DNA of 64,000 nt, from positions 5,371,475-5,435,474 of the forward strand of contig NC_135554.1 in the NCBI RefSeq assembly GCF_964340395.1. The letters run 5' to 3'. The notes below the pieces were generated by a model. The model searched no databases, was not told the DNA's origin, and saw only the letters and a list, made by a program, of their open reading frames with translations. Shown here piece by piece: positions 38,924 to 50,242 of the stretch (positions are counted from its first letter, which is position 1; every line of letters starts with the position of its first letter). This stretch comes from Glandiceps talaboti. Taxonomy: Eukaryota > Hemichordata > Enteropneusta > Spengelidae. Both the position numbers and the translations under genes were made by a program.

Positions 38924-40275
38924 CTTATTATACTAGTATCTCAACATTTTAGGTCACAATTGTCTATGTAAATAGGTTTTCCTTTTGACGGAATTGATTT
39001 GGAGAATATATCAATTGTAACCAAAGTCAAGAAGTGTAACCACAATACTGCAGTACATATATGGTTCTAATCTTTATTTCATTATCACCCTACAATGTAG
39101 GGCTTTCAAAAATTGTTAAAAACTCATTTGTTGTTCCTCTGCACGGAAATCTTTAGTAAAAGGCGAAAGATTTATTCGATTTGCAGAAAAACCAGAGCAT
39201 ACCCCAATGTTTGCAGAACTGACTGGCCAGTTCGGAGACTTCAAAAGTCTGTCTACTGTGGCAATAGGCTACAAAGATAATTTTAATTGTTTCCAAAAAT
39301 AGTTGAAAAGTCACATCCACAAAGTTCCACATATTTTGCATTAAATAATATTAATTTGAATATAAATAGTCTGTCAATGGCACATATACATATAGGCAGA
39401 AAACTTGTGTTTTTGGTAGTAACTGTTCAAACTAAAGTTTCAGTGCATTATGGGTGGTACATTAGCTCACCAAAATTATTTTGCATATCAATAGGTTATA
39501 CCATCAAATACTTTCGGACCATCTACGTACAAAAGAGTTTGAATTAACAATAGCCATGACTATTCACTGTGATCTATTGTATTTAAAAATCTGTACAGAA
39601 GGATCTGGTAAATGACTGCAAGCTGTGATTGTAAATGTATTTTTTCAAAGACCTACAGCGGTTGTCAAGTCTCTATGAATGACAGCCTGAGTATTTTTAT
39701 CCCTCAGTAATGTTTTACTGTATGTGTTGTCGTTTCGTCTTCTTTTAAACTGATATCCGTTAAAAACTATTCGTTCTAGAAGTTTTTTGTTACATGTATT
39801 GGCTAAAGGTTTTTCCAAAGTAAATAATGTGATTATAAAAATGAATAAAAACAGTTCATTCTTCGACATTACAATGACAGAAATATAGAAACTCGTAGAA
39901 CTAGACTCACAAGGTCCGACTGGGAGGTCAGAAAGGTCATTGGGCTTATCTTGTGTTCGGTGTTCTCTCCACAAACGACACTGTGACATGATGTCGTGTA
40001 CTTCACATCAAGTAATCAAAGTCAACAAAACAGTTATTTATGTTCTGTCATCAAGAAAACCATTTTATCAACTCGGCTCACTTGAGGTAAGTCACGTGAC
40101 TTTGACATTTAAGGTCAACTGTAGTCGGCACACAACCTCACCTTACTACTGATCAGGCTGGAGCAATTATCACTGACTTTTTTTTCGAATAACTTTGATG
40201 AAGATATACCCTTTCTTAGAAACGAAGCAATGAAGCGGAATGTCGTATACAAGTTTCATTTTGTTGTTTTCATTG

Positions 40276-40280
<5 letters not shown>
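38924..40280. other. Intergenic
   Basis: No gene supported. Open frames at 39153-39341 and 39645-39989 (minus) were not recognised. Confidence 0.4.

Positions 40281-40370
<90 letters not shown>
40281..40370. repeat. (TA)n microsatellite
   Basis: About 90 bases of alternating AT. Confidence 0.95.
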
Positions 40371-40372
<2 letters not shown>

Positions 40373-40528
40373 AACACATATTGCCTGGCCATGAGGCTAT
40401 AGCACCCGTATATAACTATCTGTCCGTGTTTCTGACTTCAAATACAAATACAAAATTGGAGTTCCATACTCATAAAATATCACTTGTATTTACAACTTCT
40501 AACTGCTATGCCTCTAATAGGTTCTTAC

Positions 40529-40547
40529 CTTCTTGATCGTCAGCCAT
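40529..40547 (-). other. Candidate 19-nt first exon (minus strand)
   Basis: ATG GCT GAC GAT CAA GAA G followed by gtaagaac, with A at -3 and G at +4. The length and phase equal the first exons of the dispanin genes. No matching downstream CD225 exon was found between here and 36 kb. It could be an orphan left by a lost gene, or a distal alternative start for the gene at 23355-28805 (which would read MADDQE-E-YQRL). Confidence 0.35.
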
Positions 40548-40730
40548 GTTGTGATTCTGACATAAAATTCGTCGCAGGCAGTCAGCACGTCATGAAGAAG
40601 AAAACAATGTGTCAATGTAGTATTCTGCTTAATAATCGACACAACTTGTTAAAACATTAATTTATTTCCCATCCAAACTTTAACTCTGAACCAATTATCA
40701 CTATTTAACTCTACCATTCTCTACTCTACA

Positions 40731-40893
40731 AGTACCAAAATTAAACAACTTGGAAAATCCGATCATGTTATCAGTATTTATAGTTGGTGTAAAAGTGTAC
40801 GAGTACCAAAATTAAACAACTTGGAAAATCCGATCATGTTATCAGTATTTATAGTTGGTGTAAAAGTGTACGAGTACCAAAATTAAACAACTG
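40731..40893. repeat. 71-bp tandem repeat, 2.3 copies
   Basis: The phrase agtaccaaaattaaacaact recurs at 40731, 40802 and 40873. The first two units are identical as far as read. Confidence 0.95.
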
Positions 40894-40984
40894 GATCGCA
40901 GTGATAGTACAGTTTAACCGATTTTTTTCAACCATTTTCATTTCTGCCATGGTGACGATGTCGACAACGACAATACTGGCGCTG

Positions 40985-41186
40985 GCGGTGCCACTGGTGG
41001 TGGTGGTGGTGGCGGTGGTACGTGCCACTGGTGCTCACGGTGGTAGCGGTAGTGGTGGTGGTGATGGCGCCACTGGTGCTGATGGTAGTAGTGGTACCTG
41101 TGGCGGCGGCGGCGGCGGTGGTGGTGGTGGTGGTGGTGGTGGTGGTTGGGATGGCGATGACTGTGATAACGATGGTGATGACGATC

Positions 41187-41284
<98 letters not shown>

Positions 41285-41302
41285 CGATGATGATGACGAC
41301 GT
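40985..41302. repeat. (GGT)n/(GGC)n then (GAT)n microsatellite
   Basis: GGT/GGC-rich at 40985-41150 and GAT at about 41190-41302. The Asp-run and Gly-run open frames here are repeat artefacts. Confidence 0.95.
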
Positions 41303-41384
41303 TGAATTGTTTATACTGTTAAGTTGGTACGTGGTAGTTTTGATTGCGTTTGTGTCAAATAAAATCTATATACGTTCTTAGTCT

Positions 41385-41911
41385 CAGAATCTGACTGCTT
41401 GGGAGATTCTTCATAGTCGCTATTTGTAGTCTTACTTGGGGATGGTAGTGTATCTGTTGACTTTTCTGGCTCGACACCACAAGATCCACTGTTCGAAATG
41501 CCATCGCCTTGTGCGAGATCCTCATTCGAAATGTACATAGGATCGTCAAGTTCAGGCGTACTTCTCAAATCTCTCTCAGTTGGTTGGTGGCGCTGTTCAT
41601 TATTCTCGGTAATCTGACTATGATCCTCGGACTGCATAAGACGTTCCGTTTCTTGGAGCGGGTTTTCGGAATCAGACTCCCTTCTCTGCGTTTCATCGGT
41701 ATCTCTTCCAATGAGACGTGTTGCCGCTTGATCGCCTTCTTCGTCGTCTTACCCGGTGGTTGCATAAAGTTCGGAATAACCATAATGCTGATCATGACCG
41801 GGAGAGGACGATCGTGCATTGGGATCACGCTCTTCTGGTGTTTGTTTCGTAGATTCGTCTTGAGAATTCGTGACGGGTGAAGATGCATAGTGAAGTTCTG
41901 GGAAAAAATAA
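41385..41911 (-). pseudogene. Probable dead N-terminal exon of a CD225/dispanin-like gene
   Basis: Minus strand: acceptor tttttcccag, then two bases completing a codon and an open, hydrophilic frame LHYASSPVTNSQDESTKQ... ending SELYATTG, then an in-frame TAA (near 41753). The same frame continues open with DDEEGDQAATRLIG... to SDSETKN and a possible gtatat donor. The 2-nt start phase and acidic, Ser/Thr-rich composition match the second exon of the CD225 gene at 25397-25773 (compare ETERLMQSED with NERLLPQSKIE). No CD225 transmembrane exons follow; microsatellites do. The likely reading is a degraded paralogue, but a live exon with a terminal stop is not excluded. Confidence 0.5.
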
Positions 41912-43915
41912 ATAACTAGTTAAAGTTACTAGTTAAAAGAGTGCAGGCTTGCTTGCGCCCATACTTTTGAGTGATACATGTAACAGGGCTAAGGCTAAAA
42001 TTGATGTTTCCTCACTACCTTTTTAAAAATAAATTTAAAATGTTAGTACAACTGCCCTAGCTAAAATAGTATACCTTCTTAATCTCATCATAAATCCTCC
42101 ACCAGATGAAGGGTCTATGGTCTCAGCAGGATATGTCTTTTTTATTTTTTTTATTTATTACTCTTTATCACAGGCAAAACTTGATTTACACAATAATGAA
42201 AAAAATATTAACAATGGAACTAGACAAGGCAGAAAAACCATACATATCACAAAAAGTAGCAACTAGCAAACAATAAAAATACAACTACATGTAATTGGCA
42301 AATGAAAATAGCGCCCTCTTTTGACAGGTGTGAATTATTATTCTTTTGTCGAGCGTGAAGACAGACGAATATGACATCATTACTTGGGTATGATATCGAT
42401 TAGATTTCAGCCTGGGATTGATAACACAGTTTGGTGAGTAAATGTGAGTAAAGAGAATACAAAGAACTGCTGAAGTAGCAGTAACGAAATATGTAAATAT
42501 AAAATGAAAATAAAAACAAAATTAGTAAGCTTACTATACAAATTTGATAAATAAATGTGTTGCACCCCGTGTTTCAGAATGCTTAAGTGTCTATCTGTAT
42601 ATATGGTGAATTAGTTGTATTCTATCTCAAACAGTTTTGATAGTCAATATATCAATACATTATGTAGGATGTGACGTTTAAATTTTCATCTGTTTCTCAT
42701 GACCAGATTTTGCCCTACCGAACTTTATTTACTCACCTAATCTCAGTTGTTTCTACTGACTGATATTTTGTTTTCTTTCAAAACGATCTCGCTGGCATAA
42801 TTGTCAATAGTGTGTCGTCAGACTTTAAAGAGACTTGTTGTTGTTCATTTTATAGTTCTTCTATAAACGAACGTTCCATCACAGGCCTTCTAATATTAAA
42901 CACAGAATGAAATGCTAGCAAACACGATGAATTCGAACCCCGCCCATCAACGAATACGTTATCATTTCGGAATTATGTTGACCCTTGTTGTTCACAGACT
43001 GACACCAGTCCCCTGGGCTCTGGGAGAATGTTCAGTCTTAATATTCAAATGTTCTGAATTTGCCCTTCACTTTTAGGAATATATTATCCTTCACTTCTTC
43101 ATTTTATTAAAATCTAGTTAATTAGTAGTCTCCAATGGACTATACGCCCCCCCCCCCCCCCCGTCAAAATAAGCAAGTCACGTTGTTGAAAGCTCAAAAA
43201 AGGAACAGACGAGTTAGTATACTGTTTTACTTGGTTGGTTTACTAAAACCTGCATGGCGTTAGTGCCGATACGTGCCCTCAATACACCACATGCAGTTAA
43301 AATTCACCGTATGGCGTCGTGTTAGAACTCCGAGTGTTGATGCCTTATTGATAAAGGTTACTCGACCTTTTAGTTTCCGCATACTGAATTATAACCTAGA
43401 GTCAAGTCGGTTGGCCTAGGGATTTTGGCTATCACGTGCACCCTACCCTAGAGCAGAGGGGTGATTTCATGTGATAGCTAAATCCCCATACGACTCGATC
43501 CTAGGCTAAGTGGCGAGATATATAGTTGTGTAAAATAAAAATCTAAATTGTTTTAGTTGGGCCTCAGACGCCCCCCGCCTTCTAATTTAAATGACCAAAA
43601 TTGAAAATGTTTCTATCAAATAAGTAAAATCATTTTTGTAGGATGAGAACTAAAATGGTTCCCCGGGGACCCCATTAAAAGAATTCAGTTTTGTTTATCC
43701 TACATTGACCTATTGATCTCGATCACCCCTAACCGAATCACATAACGAATCGTTTACATGACTAAGTGCTAGGTTTCATCACGATCTCTGCCAACAACGA
43801 GAAGCGTACACGTAGTACTACACGTACCTTGTAAATACAGAAAAATTAGACCCAAAAATTAATATTATCAACTAAGCTTATGCTTTGTTAACGTAGTAGT
43901 CTCGGTGTATTTACA
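41912..43915. other. Intergenic
   Basis: No gene supported. A run of C is at about 43147-43162. An inverted repeat gggattttggctatcacgtg / catgtgatagctaaatcccc lies at 43421-43491. Confidence 0.4.
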
Positions 43916-44561
43916 CAGAAAGGTACAGTCCCCGTCATCAGGGTCTACAGAAAGGTATAGTCCCCGTCATCAGGGTCTACAGAAAGGTACAGTCCCCGTC
44001 ATCAGGGTCTACAGAAAGGTATAGTCCCCGTCATCAGGGTCTACAGAAAGGTATAATCCCCGTCATCAGGGTCTATAGAAAGGTATAGTCCCCTTCATCA
44101 GGGTCTACAGAAAGGCATAGTCCCCGTCATCAGGGTCTACAGAAAGGTACGTATAGTCCCCGTCATCAGGGTGTACAGAAAGGTATAGTCCCCGTCATCA
44201 TGGTCTACAGAAAGGTATAGTCCCCGTCATCAGGGTGTACAGAAAGGTATAGTCCCCGTCATCAGGGTCTACAGAAAGGTACAGTCCCCGTCATCAGGGT
44301 CTACAGAAAGGTATAGTCCCCGTCATCGGGGTCTACAGAAAGGTATAGTCCCCGTCATCGGGGTGTACAGAAAGGTATAGTCCCCGTCATCAGGGTCTAC
44401 AGAAAGGTATAGTCCCCGTCATCAGGGTGTACAGAAAGGTATAGTCCCCGTCATCAGGGTCTACAGAAAGGTACAGTCCCCGTCATCAGGGTCTACAGAA
44501 AGGTATAGTCCCCGTCATCAGGGTCTACAGAAAGGTATAGTCCCCGTCATCAGGGTCTTTC
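43916..44561. repeat. 32-bp-unit minisatellite, about 20 units
   Basis: Unit of about 32 bases: acagaaaggtatagtccccg followed by tcatcagggtct. Variants are tatag/tacag and gtctac/gtgtac. One unit holds an extra gtac near 44150. Confidence 0.95.
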
Positions 44562-45182
44562 ATGATTTCAAATCCACAGAGTAATAAAAAAAATCATCCA
44601 CATAATGAACCATATGCCGTGTTGTACCACTTTTAATTAACATGTCAACGTCTCTTATGTTCAAAATTTCAAGTTAATTACATGTTTCATACATACAATA
44701 GAACAATACATAAATGACTATTACTACTCTTAATTTTATTAATATTATGTACATTTCATTAATTAACAACCATTGTTTTCGGAGCCAGACGGGTGACTTT
44801 ATAGTCTATATTTAAAGCAACGCTTTATTTGGAAAAAAAATATTTCCCTATTGTCACAGTAACCATTTCCGGAAGAATATACATTGTGGTTGATTATTTT
44901 TCAAAAAAGGGGAAGTGTAACCCGAACTACCAAGTACGTCATGTACAAAATATCACCAATAGTCGACCCATTAAAACATTCATCGCCGATCACGTGACAC
45001 GACTCGGCCTAACCACCTGTTCAAAGGGCAGTTCCGCGTCGTCTGTTATATTACTCATATCGTCATCCGGAAATCCCAAGTCTTCATGATTAACTACGAC
45101 TATACTAAGTGATTGAACACATCCATCAGAAGTTTGCTTGTTTGTGAAGACTTCAACATCATTTTGTAAGCTGCAGATCAAA
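44562..45182. other. Upstream region of dispanin gene 2
   Basis: No other gene supported. The last 100 bases before the ATG are the presumed promoter/leader; no clear TATA box. Confidence 0.4.
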
Positions 45183-48100
45183 ATGGAGGAAGAGAAAGTC
45201 GGTGAGTTCTATATATCTACCAGACTTTGAAGGCCATATTTCGGTTATCATATTCAACGTACGTACTTAGATAATATTCTGCAAATGTGCAGTGTGTTGA
45301 CATAGTAAAAACTTCCCCTGTCGAGTTTTTGGTATCAATAGGCGGAATATACATACAGCTTGTAGTGTCGACAATTTGACTGGGTCAATATTGGAACCTG
45401 GATTGCACAAGTCGTGATACCATCGTTTCGGCGGTTCTGTTATTTTGGCGTAAAACAACAACAACAAAAACACTTAGCCAATACATCTATCCAGACATGA
45501 CGTCAGAGTGACGAATGCAGGCAAAGACAGATCTAAATTAAAATAGGTCAACGATTACTACTATTGAGGCGTTAACGTTTAAAATTGGTCAAAGATCAAT
45601 TCTGGTCGTTCCGCTTGTATCTTGTCAACGTGCCACTATGCATGTACAAACCGTTCATAAAACACACCACACCACTCTGCTTATTCACGATTATACCACA
45701 ACATGGAAGAATTCATGTATTGGTCTAAAAGTAGTAACACTCAGACAAGTGCGGGCATGGCACTCATACTTTGCATACATGAATACATTCTTTGTCAGCA
45801 AACAACACTCTTTGCAATTAATACCTTCATTATTTTGATATTCAAATATTGACAATGGTGTATATCGTTGGAAGATAACCGGATTATGCACGTTGTTTCG
45901 TTGTCTATAAAACAAAAATTAATTTATGTACATAAATTAATGAATGTGACTTAAATTTGTCTTCTGTGAGTTTATGTAATAGTTTGACGGTGGCTGACCT
46001 TTTGTTGTTGGAAGACAACATGGTGACGCATTTTGTTCATTTTCTAGATATTGATACAAAATAGTCGACAAATTGATGTATAAGAAGAAATGTAACAATT
46101 TGTCATATACGAGAAAACAAGAACATCAACACAATTTGTTATAAAGTGTAATTTCTATTTGTTAAATCATGAGACGTTGTCACTGTCTCACATACAGTAT
46201 ACATGATAGTTGGTGGAGGGTCTATTATCACATACACCAGGCCATTCAATGATTTACATACATTACTGCAATGAGTGGTTAAAATTCAATTATGTGTAAA
46301 ATAACCCACACTGTATTAAACATAGATTCCTGTGTTTGTATTAAAATACATTAATCCGTTACTACAAGGCTACCATGGCAACAAAACCATGTAGCTGTAA
46401 ATGTTATAAGTGTTTCCTTTAATCAGTCAACGCACGTGGTGAGCGTATTTATACACCCTTGTCATGACTGCATGTTTGGCACTACATCGATACACATACA
46501 GTCATCGGATATGTATATATACGACAGGGGTAACCGAGGTTTCAGCAGACCGAGACAGCCTGACATAAACTAAACATATATTTGCGACGTCATGTTAATA
46601 TAATGTTGGTACTCACAGTAGAGTGGCGGTTCTGATTGGCTTCCATGATCTTGCACTGTATACTCTATTCTAGGTTTCCACTGTCTTAATTATAGTGTGG
46701 TTAAATCCGCAAAAAACAAAGGCACCGCTATCGCCCACGAGTATACAACAACATTTTTAGTTTTCATCTAGGTAAGTTAGCTGAAAGCTCGGTTCTCGCC
46801 GTGATACTTCCACTACAACTCTCCAAGGACAAAACGTTTCGATGACTTCAACATTTGTACCAATTAGTATCTCTCTTTTTTTCCCAGATCTTCTGGACGA
46901 CAAGAATTCACAAGGCATTGCATACTTTGATAATAATCCATTTAGTACTTCTATACAGCCAAATGACGGACAGGTAATTAAAAAAAACTATGTTATAATA
47001 TTCAACCTACACCAGCTGTAACAGTAGAGTTTTACATTGTTTTATCAGACAACATACAATATATGAGTTGTACAGTAACAAGTTGAAATCTTGGTAACGC
47101 TTGGGGGCTGAATTTAGGGTGCGGACCCAATAATCAGTTTGCAGATATATTTACCCACAGATGATTTAATACTGTGTAGAAAGTATAATGTTAGGAGTAA
47201 GTCATATCTAACAAAGCTATTTCAAAAAAAAAAAAAAAAACTTTCCAGTTGCAGAGTGTGCCGTTTTAACGATTATTTAGCATGTGGTTAGATATTCTGA
47301 AGATATTCGAACAGTCTAAACCTACGCACAACGCTACCCGCTTTAATTGATAGTACCTAGTGGAGACATTGATAAGAATTGGGGTTGTAGAAGCAAACCT
47401 CTCCAACGTCTATGGCATTACACTATGAGTTCTTTGTATTATTAAATACAAACACAATAATGTGCAATTTTTAAAGTGAACTTATTTTATGGTTAAAATA
47501 CGATTGACATGTTTCCTAGCTAGTTTGAATGTCGAGGTCACTTTATTTATATACACGTAATTGTATACCTGCTCCGTGTAGCGTATGGTCAACTATGCAA
47601 TATATAATATATAGTGAGATTCGTGCTTCAGTTTGTATGTATTAACTCAGTCAATTTTAAATTCAAACAAAGCTCCTAAAATGTTCTCGTTGACAAATAC
47701 CGATTCTGATATTTATATATTTTGAAGGGATTTGCTAAATAATGCTAAAATTGTTTTATTAATATCATGCAATCCCTACCGAGTTTCAGGGGTTTAGCTA
47801 GATACTGGCATGAATTACCAAATATAGCATGCTTAAATGTCTACATATTAATACACACATCGAGTTTCATATCTTAGTGAACCTTTGATTTGAATTACTT
47901 CACCATATGGTTCATTTAATGCACTTCTCTTTTACATGTATATGATGTATATTATGATTTATTTGATTAATTTGAATAGTTGACCTCTGACCCGAAGAGC
48001 ACGCGAATCAGAGGATTGAAATATTTATTTTGTTTTGTTTTTTTGTTTTGTTTTCAAAATGGTGAACTCTGTGTCGAAATACAGCTCAACATTCTATGGG

Positions 48101-49402
48101 CATTATTAATCTACAATAATTGTACCGTTCGTTTTCGGTTTGAGTTGGTTTTACCTTTCCAAATGAATGTTTGGGGCAATTTGTCAAACAATTAAGAAAT
48201 ACGATATAAAGTTAAAGTTACATTACAGTTATGAAGTTTAACGTGAATATTTAGGCCACCTCGCGCAGTTACTAGGCAACATGACGAGTCGAAATAATTT
48301 ACCTGGAAGTCACTTTAACAACTGACAATTCACATATTAACAATTTGTTTATGAACAGCAAGGGAGTACAAACACGACTTGAATCTTTATGGCATCACGA
48401 TTAGTAAGTCTGATTGAAGAACAATATACTGTATCTACATAAATATCAGGATACCATTACTAATAGTTTATTTTGTTTACACTTTATGTGTACTTTTTGT
48501 ATTCTATTCGGTGACGTCATTCATTTTGCATCTCATTTATTTTTCAGCGTGATATAGCTATACCTCTTATAGAAGCAGCAATACCAAACGATCACTTTAT
48601 TCTTGCCACTTTTGTCACAGTTTGTTGTTGTTGGCCTATTGGTATATTTGCACTTTGGAAATCCAGAGAGGTAAGTTTAGTTTATTTATATAATTAGCTC
48701 TGATCACGTCCTTCTATTTTAATCATTGGACCTATATATATAGCCCGAAAATTGATCGATCGGTCAATCAATCAATTAATCAATCAATCAATCAATCAAC
48801 CAACCAACCAACCAACCAACCAACCAACCAACCAACGAATCAATATACCCATGGCCACGTATCATCCATCCATCCATCCATCCACCCACCCATCCATCCA
48901 TCCACAAAGTCATTCACCCATCCATCCATCCATCCATCCATCCATCCATCCATCTACCCACCTGTCCGTCCGTCAGTCCTTCCTTCCGTCCGTCCACCCA
49001 CCCATCCATCCATCAATCCATCCATCCACCTACACACCCACCCACCCACTCACTCACCATCCATCCATCCATCCGGTCATTCATTCATTCATTTATTCAT
49101 TCATTCATTCATTCATTCATTCACTGCCGCCCAAAGACTAATAGGACTTTTAATCATCTACCTTACCTTGCTTTATCCAGTAAAAATTATATTGTGTAAA
49201 AAATCTCTAATACTTCTGAAACTGTTATTTCAATTTCTTCCAGGTTTACAGGTGTGCATCAAGGGGTGATGCACGTGGTGCTAGACGTGCTTCAAATGCT
49301 GCACGTACAATTTCCTGGACTACCTTCATTTTTGGACTTTTACTTCTCATTCTCATCTGTGTCTTACTTATTATAAACAGCCACAGACTTAAACACGCAT
49401 AA
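45183..49402 (+). CDS. Dispanin/CD225 (IFITM-superfamily) protein 2
   Basis: Four exons: 45183-45201 (19 nt, MEEEKV, phase 1), 46888-46973 (86 nt), 48548-48670 (123 nt) and 49244-49402 (159 nt, stop TAA), giving 128 residues. All introns are GT-AG with good polypyrimidine tracts. The CD225 domain reads [38 protein letters not shown], then [20 protein letters not shown] and [10 protein letters not shown], ending in a basic tail HRLKHA. The CCCWP motif offers three adjacent cysteines, a known palmitoylation context in IFITM-type proteins. The identity of [13 protein letters not shown] and the exon plan to the gene at 32428-35179 shows they are paralogues. The tails differ in charge (acidic there, basic here), which may direct different sorting; this is inference. 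Confidence 0.9.
47110..47180 (+). repeat. Dispersed repeat, copy 2
   Basis: Carries gggtgcggacccaa...tttacccacag as at 24755-24860. It lies in an intron of dispanin 2. Confidence 0.5.
48762..49127. repeat. Microsatellite block (CAAT)n, (CCAA)n, (CCAT)n, (CATT)n
   Basis: Successive related 4-mers in dispanin 2 intron 3. The SIHPSIHP-type open frame is an artefact. Confidence 0.95.
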
Positions 49403-50103
49403 GTTGTCACCACTTCGTGACGCGTGACAGAGTGCGCCCTCTATACTTTGGGTCTTGGACATTCGGTGCAATGCGAGTGAACTGTGTATGGCCATACCCG
49501 TCAACATTTTCGCTAGACGACATTGTACACACCGTACAATATTCCATTTTAATATCATGGGACAAATTATTGAGATTTGATACAATACGACAATCAATTT
49601 ATTAAGTAGACCTAAATAGAAAAACGACGAACTAGTAAAGAAATTGAATTTACATATTTTGTTGAATGATGACAAAATGTTTACGTATTATTAAACTTTA
49701 CAAGAAATCTGTACCGAATTAGTACACTTGTAGTCGCTATTTGCAAATATTGCTAAAAATGATTTTGGACATTGTTTTCTTACATAATTGACAACGTGTG
49801 TAAACTATCATATGCTGGACAGGTGATGAGTGACTGCTTTATCTAGAATCGGTAGCATGTGTTTCCTGAGCGATACCTCGATAAAGATTGACTCGTTTTA
49901 CTACTTCTGGATTTTACGTTATGTATTGGTTTGTATTTACTTTTACTGAGTTTTCAAATGTTGATCAAACTACCATGGACATGTAATTGCAAACATGGGA
50001 ATTATGTAGTTTCAACAAAACTCAAATACAAAATTTAGTAAAGACTGATTTGTCAAGATATTATTATTTTCCTGTCGACCTCGTGAGAGAGTGAGAGTGA
50101 GAG
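49403..50103. other. 3' flank of dispanin 2
   Basis: No further gene supported; presumably untranslated region and intergenic DNA. Confidence 0.4.
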
Positions 50104-50242
50104 TGAGAGCGTGAGAGCGTGAGTGAGTGAGTGAGTGAGTGAGTGAGTGAGTGAGTGAGTGAGTGAGTGAGTGAGTGAGTGAGTGAGTGAGTGAGTGAGT
50201 GAGTGAGTGAGTGAGTGAGGGAGGGAGGGAGGGAGGGAGGGA
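50104..50242. repeat. (GAGT)n/(GAGG)n microsatellite
   Basis: About 115 bases of GAGT units followed by GAGG units. Confidence 0.95.

Noticed and set aside
39645-39989. 114-codon minus-strand frame with a hydrophobic stretch, considered as CD225 exons following the 40547 start
   Set aside because: Lacks the CD225 signature (no CC-WP-G or basic loop) and the splice phases are not convincing.
41022-41381. Open frame ending in a long Asp run
   Set aside because: Translation of a GAT microsatellite; no initiation or domain evidence.
43916-44561. CRISPR-like 32-bp repeat
   Set aside because: Head-to-tail units with no spacers; minisatellite.
46612-46650. Minus-strand ATG exon reading [10 protein letters not shown] with a good gtgagt donor
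   Set aside because: Ends in phase 0, so it cannot feed the phase-1 CD225 exon at 41911; no downstream partner found.
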